A DNA stretch of 64,000 nt from Ramlibacter sp. Leaf400 (GTDB lineage: Bacteria; Pseudomonadota; Gammaproteobacteria; Burkholderiales; Burkholderiaceae_C), in assembly GCF_001424545.1 (NCBI RefSeq), contig NZ_LMQL01000005.1, forward strand, positions 58,692 through 122,691, given 5' to 3'. Position numbers and translations under genes: made by a program. Under the pieces are notes generated by a model. That model had not been told where the DNA came from and searched no databases. It was given only the letters and a program-made list of their open reading frames with translations. Below are positions 54,394 to 63,152 of this stretch, piece by piece; positions within the stretch are counted from its first letter, which is position 1, and every line of letters begins with the position of its first letter.

Positions 54394-55289
54394 GCCGCGA
54401 CCCCCGTGCGCCGCGCGGCGTGGTACTGCCCCGTGCCTCGCGAGACGACCCCGTCCGTGTCGAGGACCTGGCCCGGCTCGTATTCGGCCGCACCGGCGAC
54501 GCGCTCGTAGTGGGGGGCGAAGTCGATGTGCGCCAGCTCCAGCAGCTCGTCCAGGTGCCCGAGGACGAAGTAGGTCTCCTGGAAATCGTCAATCCGGTAG
54601 CGCGTGCGCATCACCCGCTCCAGGTCGAAGCGCACGCGATTGGGCGAAGGGTCCCCCAGCGAGAACACCGTCTCCGTCGCGGACGACACGATGCCGGCGC
54701 CGTAGATGCGCAGCCCGTCCGGTTGCTGCACCAGGCCGAATTCCACCGTGTACCAGTACACGCGGGCCAGGTTCTCCAGCACGCCCAGCTTGCGGGCCCG
54801 CAGGCCGCCATGGCCGTACGCCTGGATGTAGTCCGCGATCACCGGGTTCATCAGCATCGGCACGTGGCCGAACACGTCGTGGAAGACGTCCGGCTCCTCC
54901 AGGTAGTCGAGCTGCTCCGGCTTGCGGATGAAGTGGCCGGCGGGAAAACGCCGGTTCGCCAGGTGCTCGAAGAACACGTCGTCCGGCACCAGGCCGGGCA
55001 CGGCCACGACCTGCCAGCCCGTGCGTTTCATCAGGGCTTCGGAGAGCTCTTCGAAGTCGGGGATGCGGTCGGCGCCGATCGGCAGGTCGTTCATGCCGCG
55101 GACGAACTCGTCGCAGGCGCGGCCCGGCAGCAGCCGGCCTTGCCGCTCGAACAGCGTCTTCCAGACGGCGTGGTCCTGCGCGGTGTAGTTCGCCCAGCCC
55201 TGGTCGATGGTCCAGTCCGGCCGGCCGGGCGGCTGCTCGGCGCCGGCGGCCAGGCCGTGTTTCGCGGTTTCCTTCAGTTGCTGCAGCAT
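54390..55289 (-). CDS. phhA: Phenylalanine 4-monooxygenase
   Basis: A 299-residue iron- and pterin-dependent hydroxylase making tyrosine from phenylalanine. Iron ligands are the two histidines of VFHDVFGHVPML (about residues 140-151) and the glutamate in YWYTVEFGLV (about 192). RFPAGHFIRKPEQLDYLEEP lies just before the iron site. Size matches bacterial enzymes such as that of Chromobacterium (about 297). It lies 58 bases after fahA on the same strand, and the SDR at 53692 overlaps its stop. Confidence 0.94.
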   Translation of the reverse strand: MLQQLKETAKHGLAAGAEQPPGRPDWTIDQGWANYTAQDHAVWKTLFERQGRLLPGRACDEFVRGMNDLPIGADRIPDFEELSEALMKRTGWQVVAVPGLVPDDVFFEHLANRRFPAGHFIRKPEQLDYLEEPDVFHDVFGHVPMLMNPVIADYIQAYGHGGLRARKLGVLENLARVYWYTVEFGLVQQPDGLRIYGAGIVSSATETVFSLGDPSPNRVRFDLERVMRTRYRIDDFQETYFVLGHLDELLELAHIDFAPHYERVAGAAEYEPGQVLDTDGVVSRGTGQYHAARRTGVAA

Positions 55290-55347
55290 GGGGGTCTCCG
55301 GGAGTCAGGGGGCCGGGCGGGCCGGCGCGGCCGCACCGGGCATCATC

Positions 55348-56625
55348 TCAGGCCCGGGCGGGCAGCACCTTGCCGCGGCATTCGCCGAAGCCGATGCGGC
55401 GGAACCCCGGCCGCTCGCAGAAGCCCTTGAGGATGATGCTGTCGCCATCCTGCAGGTAGGTGCGCTTCTCCCCGTTCGAAAGCTGCAGCGGCTGCTTGCC
55501 GCCGGACGTCAGCTCCAGCAGCGAACCGGCCTGCTCCGGCCGGGGACCGGACAGCGTGCCCGAGCCGAACAGGTCGCCCGCGGAAAGGCTGCAGCCGTTG
55601 ACGGTGTGGTGGGCCACCAGCTGGGCCACCGTCCAGTAGGCGGCTTGCGCGAAGTTCGATCGGCTGATGCAGTCGCCCGCATGGCCCGCCTGCTCCATCC
55701 GTGCCGTCTGCAGCCACACCTCCAGCCCGATGTCGAAGGCGCCGCGCTGGCTGTTGGCCTGCGAATCCAGGTAGGGCAGGGGCCGCGGATCGCCCTCGGG
55801 CCGGCTCCAGGGCTTGCGGAAAGGCTCCAGCGCTTCCAGCGTCACCATCCACGGGGAGATCGTGCTGGCGAAGTTCTTCGACAGGAACGGGCCCAGCGGC
55901 TGGTACTCCCAGCCCTGGATGTCGCGCGCGCTCCAGTCGTTGAAGAGCGTGATGCCGAACACGTGCTCCTCCGCGGCGTCCAGGGGGATGGGCACGCCAT
56001 GGACGTTGGGCCGGCTGATCACGATGCCCAGTTCCAGTTCCAGGTCCAGGCGCGCGCTGGGGTTCACCGCGGGCGACGCGTCGTCCGGCGCCTTGGTCTG
56101 CCCCACGGGCCGGTGGAAGCTGCTCCCGCTGGCCACGATGGTGGAGGCGCGGCCGTGGTAGCCGATCGGCACCCACTTGTAGTTGGGCAGCAGCGGGCTG
56201 TCGGGGCGGAACTGCTTGCCGATGGCGGTGGCGTGGTGGATGCCGACGTAGAAGTCGGTGTAGTCGCGGATGGTGCACGGCACGCCGAGCTCCAGGTCCG
56301 CCTGCGACAGCAGGGCCGCTTCGAACTTGCCGCGCTGGGCGCTGCCCTTGCGCAGCCCTTCCGAGATGGCCTGCCGCACGGCCTGGCGCTGCTCGCGCTT
56401 GAGCCGGATCACGCGGTTCATGTCGTGCGTGTCGAACACGCCGGCCTTGCGCAGGTCGAGCACCTGGTCGCCGATGGCCACGCCGATGCACCAGGAGTCG
56501 TCGTCCTCCCGGCGGAAGCGGCCGAAGGGCAGGTTCTGGATCGGGAAGTCGCAGCCCGCGACGTTGGCGCTCTCGACCCAGCTTTCCAGGGCCACGTCGC
56601 AGGTGTCGTCCGGCGCCGCGTTCAT
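55348..56625 (-). CDS. fahA: Fumarylacetoacetase
   Basis: A 425-residue hydrolase that splits fumarylacetoacetate into fumarate and acetoacetate, the last step of tyrosine breakdown. The N-terminal SH3-like domain begins ESANVAGCDFPIQNLPFGRF. The catalytic barrel has YTDFYVGIHHATAIGKQFRP (catalytic histidine), LDLELELGIVISRPN with metal-binding glutamates, and NDWSARDIQGWEYQPLGPFL. GSGTLSGP is near the C-terminus. ATG 56625 overlaps the stop of the VOC gene. Co-transcribed with hppD. Confidence 0.93.
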   Translation of the reverse strand: MNAAPDDTCDVALESWVESANVAGCDFPIQNLPFGRFRREDDDSWCIGVAIGDQVLDLRKAGVFDTHDMNRVIRLKREQRQAVRQAISEGLRKGSAQRGKFEAALLSQADLELGVPCTIRDYTDFYVGIHHATAIGKQFRPDSPLLPNYKWVPIGYHGRASTIVASGSSFHRPVGQTKAPDDASPAVNPSARLDLELELGIVISRPNVHGVPIPLDAAEEHVFGITLFNDWSARDIQGWEYQPLGPFLSKNFASTISPWMVTLEALEPFRKPWSRPEGDPRPLPYLDSQANSQRGAFDIGLEVWLQTARMEQAGHAGDCISRSNFAQAAYWTVAQLVAHHTVNGCSLSAGDLFGSGTLSGPRPEQAGSLLELTSGGKQPLQLSNGEKRTYLQDGDSIILKGFCERPGFRRIGFGECRGKVLPARA

Positions 56626-57161
56626 TGCTTGAACTCGCGCTGGTGGAGGAAGGCGCCGTGCTTGGGCGCGCGCTTGGTCTTGGACCACTCCTCCAGCATG
56701 TCCCACTTCACTTCGTCCAGGCGCTTGTTCATCGCGTCCTCGTCAGGATCGGGACACGCCAGCTCCAGCCGGTGCCCGTTGGGGTCGAAGAAGTAGATGG
56801 AGTGGAAGGCGCCGTGGTCGGTGACGCCCAGCACCTCGACGCCGTTGGCCTGCAGGTGCTGCTTGTACTCCAGCAGCTCGGCGCGGTCCTTCACGCGGAA
56901 GGCGATGTGCTGCACCCAGGCCGGCGTGTTGGGGTCGCGGCCCATCTCGGGCTGCGTCGGCAGCTCGAAGAAGGCCAGCACGTTGCCGTTGCCGGCGTCC
57001 AGGAAGACGTGCATGTACGGGTCCGGCGCCTTGGTGGACGGCACCTGGTCCTCGGAGATGGCGAGCATGAAGTCCATGTTCAGCATCTTCTGGTACCAGA
57101 GCACCGTCTCCTTGGCGTCCTTGCAGCGGTACGCGACGTGGTGGATGCGGTCGATCTTCAT
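56622..57161 (-). CDS. VOC-family (glyoxalase/extradiol dioxygenase-like) protein between hppD and fahA
   Basis: A 179-residue VOC protein. Metal ligands are plausible in [20 protein letters not shown] (His), [15 protein letters not shown] (His) and [12 protein letters not shown] (Glu), the two-histidine, one-carboxylate layout. Unlike HppD it is a single two-module unit. It overlaps hppD and fahA by four bases on either side, so it is made with both and presumably acts in tyrosine breakdown. hmgA and maiA, which should act between those two enzymes, are not in the window. Its actual reaction is unknown. Confidence 0.8.
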   Translation of the reverse strand: MKIDRIHHVAYRCKDAKETVLWYQKMLNMDFMLAISEDQVPSTKAPDPYMHVFLDAGNGNVLAFFELPTQPEMGRDPNTPAWVQHIAFRVKDRAELLEYKQHLQANGVEVLGVTDHGAFHSIYFFDPNGHRLELACPDPDEDAMNKRLDEVKWDMLEEWSKTKRAPKHGAFLHQREFKQ

Positions 57162-58243
57162 GCGGCCTCCTCGACCTTCAGCACGCCGCGGCGGATCTGG
57201 TCGCGCTCCAGCGATTCGAACAGGGCCTTGAAGTTGCCGTTGCCGAAGCCGTCGTCGCCGGCGCGCTGGATGAATTCGAAGAACACGGGACCCAGCATGG
57301 TCTCCGAGAAGATCTGCAGCAAGAGGCGCTTCTCGCCTTTCTCGGTGGTGCCGTCCAGCAGGATGCCGCGCGCCTGCAGCTCGGGCACCGGCTGGCCGTG
57401 GCCGGGCAGGCGTTCCTCCAGCATCTCGTAGTAGATGTCGTTGGGCGCGGTCATCAGCTGCACGCCGGCCATCTGCAGGGCGTCGACGGTCTCGATCAGG
57501 TTGTCCGAGGCCAGCGCGACGTGCTGGATGCCCTCGCCGCTGAACTTCATCAGGAACTCCTCGATCTGCCCTGCGGTCTTGCCGGCTTCCTCGTTCAGCG
57601 GGATGCGGATCATGCCGTCCGGCGCCGACATCGCCTTGGAGGTCAGGCCGGTGTACTCGCCCTTGATGTCGAAGTACTTGATCTCGCGGAAATTGAACAG
57701 CCGCTCGTAGAAGTCCGCCCAGTGCGCCATGCGGCCGCGGTAGACGTTGTGCGTCAGGTGGTCCACCACCTTCAGGCCGTGCCCCCTGGGATGGCGGTCC
57801 ACGCCGGGCAGCCACTCGAAGTCGATGTCGTAGATCGACTTGCCGTCCTCGAAGCGGTCGATCAGGTAGAGCGGCGCGCCGCCGATGCCCTTGATCGCGG
57901 GCAGGCGCAGCTCCATCGGGCCGGTCGGGATGTCGATCGGCTGGGCGCCCAGCTCGAGCGCGCGGGCGTAGGCCTTGTGGGCATCCTTCACGCGGAAGGC
58001 CAGGCCGCAGGCCGAGGGCCCGTGCTCGGCCGCGAAGTAATGGGCCAGGCTGCGGGGCTCGCGGTTGACGATGAAGTTGATGTCGCCCTGGCGGTACAGC
58101 ACCACGTCCTTGGAACGGTGCCTGGCGACCAGCGTGAAGCCCATCTTTTCGAACAGCGGCTCGAGCACGCCGGGGGTGGGGGAGGCGAACTCCACGAACT
58201 CGAAGCCCATCAGGCCCATCGGGTTGTCGAACAGATCGGCCAT
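57158..58243 (-). CDS. hppD: 4-hydroxyphenylpyruvate dioxygenase
   Basis: A 361-residue non-haem iron dioxygenase that converts 4-hydroxyphenylpyruvate to homogentisate. Iron ligands are the histidines in [12 protein letters not shown] and GIQHVALAS and the glutamate in [20 protein letters not shown]. The C-terminal [18 protein letters not shown] is typical of HppD. The ATG has AGGAG upstream, and an A-run (58260-58267) lies in the leader. It is the first gene of the unit hppD-VOC-fahA. Confidence 0.94.
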   Translation of the reverse strand: MADLFDNPMGLMGFEFVEFASPTPGVLEPLFEKMGFTLVARHRSKDVVLYRQGDINFIVNREPRSLAHYFAAEHGPSACGLAFRVKDAHKAYARALELGAQPIDIPTGPMELRLPAIKGIGGAPLYLIDRFEDGKSIYDIDFEWLPGVDRHPRGHGLKVVDHLTHNVYRGRMAHWADFYERLFNFREIKYFDIKGEYTGLTSKAMSAPDGMIRIPLNEEAGKTAGQIEEFLMKFSGEGIQHVALASDNLIETVDALQMAGVQLMTAPNDIYYEMLEERLPGHGQPVPELQARGILLDGTTEKGEKRLLLQIFSETMLGPVFFEFIQRAGDDGFGNGNFKALFESLERDQIRRGVLKVEEAA

Positions 58244-58542
58244 GCGGATCTCCTGCGGAAAAAAAATCGATGAAGGAAAGTATGGCGCCGCGGGCGGCGC
58301 CCTGGCGTCAGTCCAGCTTGATGGCTTTCGCGCGTGGCGGCGATGCTGCTGGAGGACCTGCGCGGAGTCGCGAAGGACTGAGTTCCGTCATCTCCGCGAA
58401 GGCGGCGATCCAGGGCTTCCGCCCCCCGGCGCCGCAGCCGCGCTGCGGTGGATTCCCGCCTTCGCGGGAATGACGAGGTGGGGGCGGGCTCAGCCGGCTG
58501 GCGGCAGCGTGACGCCGGCTCGGAGGCTGGCGTCCCCCGCCC
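58244..58542. other. Intergenic region with promoter side of hppD and a dRS3-like repeat
   Basis: A 299-base gap between hppD and the TTT receptor gene, both on the minus strand. It contains the hppD ribosome-binding site, an A-rich stretch at 58259-58267, a composite dRS3-like repeat at 58385-58475, and about 65 bases after the receptor stop with no recognisable terminator. No small ORF here looks real. Confidence 0.6.
58385..58475. repeat. dRS3-like repeat, copy 9 (composite, slightly degenerate)
   Basis: CCGTCATCTCCGCGAAGGCG at the left has two changes from the consensus arm; the right arm CCGCCTTCGCGGGAATGACG is intact. About 91 bases. Confidence 0.82.
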
Positions 58543-59520
58543 TCAGTCCGCGCTGATGCTGGCCGACTGGATCACGCGGCCCCAGTAGTCGAGTTCCTTG
58601 CGGGTGAACTCCCCGAGCTGCGCAGGGCTCATCTGCTCGACCGACGTGCCGGACTCTTCCGCTTTCTTGCGGATCTCGGGCATCGCCAGGATCTTCCCGA
58701 TCTCGGTGTTCAGCAGCGTCACGATGTCGTTGGGCGTGCCCGCGGGCGCGTACAGCGCGAACCAGGAGTCCAGGTTGAAGTTCTGCAGCCCCGATTCCAC
58801 GGCGGTGGGCACCTGCGGCAGCGAGGTGAGCCGCCTGGGGCTGGTGACGACCAGCGCCTTGAGCTTCTCCGCCTTGACCTGGCTGACCACCGCGGCCGGC
58901 GTGGTGATGAAGAGGTCGACCTGCCCGCCCAGCAGGTCCTGCACGGCGGGGCCCGAGCCCTTGTAGGGGATGTGCGTGATGGACGTGCCCGTGATCTGCT
59001 TGAACAGCTCGCCGGCGATGTGCTGGATCGAGCCGTTGCCCGACGACGCGTAGTTCAGCTTGCCAGGGTTGGCCTTGGCATACGCGATCAGCTCGCGGAT
59101 GTTGCTGGCCGGCAGGTTGGCCTTGGCCGCCATCAGCTGGGGGGCCCGCGTGAGCATGGCGACCGGCGCGAAGTCCTTGATCGGGTCCCAGCCCGCCTTC
59201 TTGAACAGGTGCGGGTTGCCCACCTGGTAGCCGCTGTAGGCCAGCAGCAGGGTGTAGCCGTCCGGCCTGGCGCGCGCGACGACCTGGTTGCCGATGTTGC
59301 CGGACGCCCCGGGCTTGTTGTCGATGACGACCGGTTGGCCCAGGGCGCGCGACAGCGGCTCGGAGAGAAGGCGGGCGGTGAAGTCCGTGGTGCCCCCCGG
59401 CGCGGTCGGCACGACGATGGTGATGGGGCGGTCGGGGTACTTGCCCTGCGCGAAGAGGCGGCCGGCGCTCCCCGCGAGCAGGGCGGCGCTGCCGGCCTGG
59501 ATCAGTTGGCGTCTTTGCAT
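58543..59520 (-). CDS. TTT-family (Bug/TctC) solute-binding protein 7
   Basis: A 325-residue exported receptor with signal peptide MQRRQLIQAGSAALLAGSAG (twin arginine-free, cleavage near LFAQ). Motifs: ITIVVPTAPGGTTDFTARLL, DNKPGASGNIGNQVVA and HIPYKGSGPAVQDLLGGQVD. It follows the VOC gene at 59540 by 19 bases and is the last gene of the CoA transferase/lyase unit, so the ligand is probably the dicarboxylic acid activated by that transferase. Confidence 0.87.
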   Translation of the reverse strand: MQRRQLIQAGSAALLAGSAGRLFAQGKYPDRPITIVVPTAPGGTTDFTARLLSEPLSRALGQPVVIDNKPGASGNIGNQVVARARPDGYTLLLAYSGYQVGNPHLFKKAGWDPIKDFAPVAMLTRAPQLMAAKANLPASNIRELIAYAKANPGKLNYASSGNGSIQHIAGELFKQITGTSITHIPYKGSGPAVQDLLGGQVDLFITTPAAVVSQVKAEKLKALVVTSPRRLTSLPQVPTAVESGLQNFNLDSWFALYAPAGTPNDIVTLLNTEIGKILAMPEIRKKAEESGTSVEQMSPAQLGEFTRKELDYWGRVIQSASISAD

Positions 59521-59539
59521 GTCTTGTCTCCTTGGTTCT

Positions 59540-59932
59540 TCAGGTCGGTTGCGAAAGCTCGATGAGGTTGAAGTCGGGGTCGCGCACGTAGACGGAACGG
59601 ATCGGCCCGGTCGCGCCGGTGCGCTGGACCGGGCCCTCTTCGATCGGCCATCCCTGCACGCGCAGGCGTTCGATCACGGCCTCCAGCGGCACGGTGGCGA
59701 TGAAGCAAAGGTCCAGCGCGCCCGGCACCGGCAGGTGCGCCTTGGGCGTGAACTCGGCCCCCTGCACGTGCAGGTTGATCTTCTGGTGGCCGAACCGGAA
59801 CGCCCGCCGCTCCACCGGCGGGGTGCCGCCCACGAACCGCTCCAGCTGCATGCCGAGCACGCGCGTGTAGAAGTCCACGCAGGCGGCCTCGCGCGCGGTG
59901 GTCAGCACCAGGTGGTCGAGGTGGCCGATCAT
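59540..59932 (-). CDS. VOC-family (glyoxalase-like) protein in the CoA transferase/lyase unit
   Basis: A 130-residue single VOC domain: GHLDHLVLTTAREAACVDFY, FRFGHQKINLHVQG and FNLIELSQPT. The histidine and final glutamate positions of a metal site are kept. It resembles the small virulence protein STM3117-type group with no established reaction. Its start overlaps the lyase stop (ATGA). Perhaps a metal-dependent isomerase or epimerase for the same CoA ester; this is inference. Confidence 0.78.
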   Translation of the reverse strand: MIGHLDHLVLTTAREAACVDFYTRVLGMQLERFVGGTPPVERRAFRFGHQKINLHVQGAEFTPKAHLPVPGALDLCFIATVPLEAVIERLRVQGWPIEEGPVQRTGATGPIRSVYVRDPDFNLIELSQPT

Positions 59933-60867
59933 GCGAAGGCCTTGCGCAGTTCGGCCACCGAAGCCGGGGCCGGATGCAGCTGGCCGATGGGACCGGCCTT
60001 GGCAACCTGGCCGGGCACGTCGTGCCCGAGGATCTCGGGAAGGTGCCGTGCCACGGCGAGCAGGCGCTCCAGGTCCACGCCGGTCTCGTACCCCATCGCC
60101 TGCAGCATGTGCAGGGCGTCCTCGCTGCAGATGTTGCCGGTCGCGCCGGGCGCATAGGGGCATCCGCCGAGCCCGCCCAGCGAGCCGTCGAACCGCGTGA
60201 TGCCCTGCTGCGCCGCCGCCAGCAGGTTGGCCAGGCCCATGCCCCGCGTGTTGTGGAAATGCAGGGTCAGCTGCAGGGCGCCGAAGCGCTGTTGCAGGGC
60301 TTCGCACATGCGGGCCACCTGCGCGGGATGCGCCATGCCGGTGGTGTCGCAGATCGTCAGCCCGCGCACGCCCAGCTCGGCGAAGCGCGCGGCCCAGCGC
60401 AGCACTTCCTCCTGCGGCACGTCGCCTTCCATCGGGCAGCCGAAGCAGGTGGAGAGCGAGACGTTGACCGGCACCTTGCCCGCGGCCAGCTCGATCACCG
60501 CCTTCAGCCCGTCGAAGCTCTTCTCCCGCGGCATGCGCAGGTTGGCCAGGTTGTGCGTCTCGGAAGTGGACATCACGAGGTTGAGCTCGTCCGCGCGCGA
60601 CTCCATCGCCCGCTCGGCGCCCCGCACGTTGGGCACCAGCACCGTGTACTCCACGCCGGCCACGCGCCGGATGCGGCCCATCACCTCCTCGGCGTCGCGC
60701 AGCATGGGGATCGCCTTGGGCGAGGTGAAGGAGGTGACCTCCACCTTGGCGTAGCCGCACTGGCTGAGCTCGTCGATCAGCGCCACCTTGGCATCGGTGG
60801 GGATGAAGTCCGGCTCGTTCTGGAACCCGTCGCGGGTGACGACTTCGTTGAAGTGGATGCGGTTCAT
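59929..60867 (-). CDS. HMG-CoA lyase-family enzyme (HMG-CoA or citramalyl-CoA lyase)
   Basis: A 312-residue DRE-TIM metallolyase. VVTRDGFQNEPDFIPTDAKV carries the catalytic arginine-aspartate and Q-N; HFHNTRGMGLANLL the metal histidines; GGLGGCPYAPGATGNICSED the catalytic glycine-rich loop with its cysteine. It cleaves a 3-hydroxy-3-methyl acyl-CoA type bond. Coupled to a CaiB/BaiF CoA transferase (four-base overlap) rather than to leucine-breakdown genes, it may be an (R)-citramalyl-CoA lyase as known from Chloroflexus, giving acetyl-CoA and pyruvate. Specificity is not proven. Confidence 0.85.
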   Translation of the reverse strand: MNRIHFNEVVTRDGFQNEPDFIPTDAKVALIDELSQCGYAKVEVTSFTSPKAIPMLRDAEEVMGRIRRVAGVEYTVLVPNVRGAERAMESRADELNLVMSTSETHNLANLRMPREKSFDGLKAVIELAAGKVPVNVSLSTCFGCPMEGDVPQEEVLRWAARFAELGVRGLTICDTTGMAHPAQVARMCEALQQRFGALQLTLHFHNTRGMGLANLLAAAQQGITRFDGSLGGLGGCPYAPGATGNICSEDALHMLQAMGYETGVDLERLLAVARHLPEILGHDVPGQVAKAGPIGQLHPAPASVAELRKAFA

Positions 60868-62105
60868 GCGGATGCTCCCTGGATGACGCACCGGTCCTTC
60901 AGGGCCTGGATCTGTTGCGGCGTGAGCCCGACCTCGCGCAGGACCGCTTCGGAGTCCTGGCCCAGCCCGGGTGCGTTGCGGCGGTGGCTGCCCGGCGTGC
61001 GCGACAGCTTGGGCACGATGCCCGGGACGGTCAGCGTGCTGCCGTCGTCCAGGCGGACCTGCTGCAGCATGTCGCGCGCCTGGTAGTGGGGGTCGGCGGC
61101 GATGTCGGCGACGGTGTAGATGCGTCCGGCCGGCACCGAAGCCTGGTCCAGCGCGGCCAGCACCTCGTCCACCGTGCGGGTGGCGGTCCAAGCCCCGATC
61201 ACCTCGTCGAGTTCCTGCACGCGGGCCACTCGGCCGGCGTTGTCGGCCAGCGCCGGATCGCTCGCCAGGTCTTCCCGGCCGATCAGCGCCATCAGGCGGC
61301 GGAAGATGCTGTCGCCGTTGCCCGCGATCAGCGCATAGCCGCCGTCGCTGCAGCGGTAGGCGTTGGTCGGCGCGATGCCGGGCAGGGCGCTTCCCGCGGG
61401 GCCGCGGACCGCACCGAAGGCGCTGTACTCGGGCAGCAGGCTTTCCATGCAGTTGAAGACGGCCTCGTACAGGGCGACGTCGATGACCTGCCCCTCGCCG
61501 GTGGCATGGCGGTGCTGCAGCGCCAGCAGGATGCCGATGACGCCGTGCAGCGCGGCCAGCGTGTCGCCGATGCTGACGCCCACGCGCACCGGCACGCGGC
61601 CCGGCTCGGCGGTGAGGTGGCGCAGGCCGCCCATGGCCTCGCCGATGACGCCGAAGCCGGGACGGTTGCGGTAGGGGCCGGTCTGGCCGTAGCCGCTGAT
61701 GCGCAGCACGATCAGGCGCGGGTTGAGCTTCAGCAGGTCCTCGGGGGCGAGCCCCCAGCCCTCCATGGCGCCGGGGCGGAAGTTCTCCACCAGCACATCG
61801 GCCTCGGCCGCCAGCTTGCGCACGACCGCCTGGCCCTCGGGGTCCTTCAGGTCCAGCGCGAGCGACCGCTTGTTGCGCGACTGGACCTGCCACCAGACGG
61901 ACGTGCCGTCCTTGAGCAAGCGCCATTTGCGCAAGGGGTCGCCGGCGGCGGGCGGCTCGATCTTGATGACCTCGGCGCCGAAGTCGGCCAGGGTCTTGGC
62001 CGCGAATGGGCCGGCGATGAGCTGCCCGAGTTCCAGGACCTTCAGGCCCGCCAGGGCGGCCCCGCGCGAGGCGGCGCCCGATGCTTCGTTGGTGACTTTG
62101 TCCAT
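60864..62105 (-). CDS. CaiB/BaiF-family (class III) CoA transferase
   Basis: A 413-residue class III CoA transferase. Landmarks are LKVLELGQLIAGPFAAKTLA, FGAEVIKIEPPAAGDPLRKW, NKRSLALDLKDPEGQAVVRK and the catalytic aspartate in TGEGQVIDVALYEAVFNCM (about residue 183). It moves CoA between two carboxylic acids, here probably from succinyl-CoA to the acid taken up by receptor 7. The stop overlaps the lyase start. The LysR gene lies 48 bases upstream on the same strand, so it may head the operon. Confidence 0.88.
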   Translation of the reverse strand: MDKVTNEASGAASRGAALAGLKVLELGQLIAGPFAAKTLADFGAEVIKIEPPAAGDPLRKWRLLKDGTSVWWQVQSRNKRSLALDLKDPEGQAVVRKLAAEADVLVENFRPGAMEGWGLAPEDLLKLNPRLIVLRISGYGQTGPYRNRPGFGVIGEAMGGLRHLTAEPGRVPVRVGVSIGDTLAALHGVIGILLALQHRHATGEGQVIDVALYEAVFNCMESLLPEYSAFGAVRGPAGSALPGIAPTNAYRCSDGGYALIAGNGDSIFRRLMALIGREDLASDPALADNAGRVARVQELDEVIGAWTATRTVDEVLAALDQASVPAGRIYTVADIAADPHYQARDMLQQVRLDDGSTLTVPGIVPKLSRTPGSHRRNAPGLGQDSEAVLREVGLTPQQIQALKDRCVIQGASA

Positions 62106-62153
62106 CCCGCAAGTCTCCGGCGGACGCGGGGGCGCCGTCTATGCGAGCTTCAT

Positions 62154-63077
62154 TCAGTCACCCTTCGCATTTCGCGAAGGCGTGCACAGGAACTCCTGCA
62201 GACCCAGGACGGCCGGGTCGGACTCCGGCCGGATGCCGATCTGGAGCTGGCGGTGGGCCCACGGGTCGGCCAGCGGACGCCAGGTGAGCTTCATCGCCCG
62301 CATGATCGGCAGCCCCGCGCCCTTGGGCAGCGCGGCGATGCCCAGCCCCGACGCGACCATGTGCCCGACCGCGTCGAAGCTGCGCACCTGCATGCGCAGC
62401 TTGAAGTTGCGCCCGGCCGCCAGCGCGGCCTGCTGCTGCTGCTGGAGCATGGCCGCGCCGGCGTTGAGGCTGATCCACTGCTCGTCCAGCGTCTCCACGA
62501 AGGGGATGGGCGTGCGCCCGGCCAGGCGGTGGCCGGCCGGCAGCACCAGCACCAGCTCGTCCTTGCGGAAGTCGCGCACCTCCAGCCCTCGGGTGTCCGG
62601 GCCTTCGACGAAGGCGCCGATGTCGGCGCGTCCCTCGCGCAGGGCCGTGACCACGTGTTCCGACACCTGCTCCTCGACTTCCACGTGCACATCGGGCCGC
62701 AGCTCGGCATAGGCGGCCAGCAGGGGCGGCAGGAACTGGTTGATGGCCGCGGTGCTGGCGCACAGCTGGATGTGGCGCACGATGCCCTGGCGGATGTCCG
62801 CCAGGTCGGCCACCAGGTTGTCCATCTCCTGCAGCAGGGCCAGCCCGTGGCGCACGAAGGCGCGCCCCGCCGCGGTGGCCACCAGGCCGCGTGAATGCCG
62901 CTCGAACAGCGTGTCGCCCAGCGCGCTTTCCAGCTCGCGAAGGCGCCGGCTCGCCGCCGGCAGGACCAGGTTGCAGTCGTGCGCCGCCGAGGTCAGGCTG
63001 CCGGTCTGGGCGCAGGCGACCGCCAGCCGGATGGAGACGAAATCGAAGCGGGCGAGGTTGTAGCGGGGGGCGACCAC
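62154..63077 (-). CDS. LysR-family transcriptional regulator 2
   Basis: A 307-residue LTTR. The HTH is in FVSIRLAVACAQTGSLTSAA and LPAASRRLRELESALGDTLF. The effector domain begins HIQLCASTAAINQFLPPLLA. Co-directional with, and just upstream of, the CoA transferase gene, so it probably controls that unit from within the same transcript, unlike the divergent LysR at 24848. LTTRs of this type often sense the acid degraded by the enzymes they regulate. Confidence 0.87.
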   Translation of the reverse strand: MVAPRYNLARFDFVSIRLAVACAQTGSLTSAAHDCNLVLPAASRRLRELESALGDTLFERHSRGLVATAAGRAFVRHGLALLQEMDNLVADLADIRQGIVRHIQLCASTAAINQFLPPLLAAYAELRPDVHVEVEEQVSEHVVTALREGRADIGAFVEGPDTRGLEVRDFRKDELVLVLPAGHRLAGRTPIPFVETLDEQWISLNAGAAMLQQQQQAALAAGRNFKLRMQVRSFDAVGHMVASGLGIAALPKGAGLPIMRAMKLTWRPLADPWAHRQLQIGIRPESDPAVLGLQEFLCTPSRNAKGD

Positions 63078-63152
63078 GGCGGGGAACTCGAGCGTGGCCG
63101 GAGCATACGCCCGGCGGCTGCCGGGGGACGGGCCACCCAGCGAAGGCGGCTC

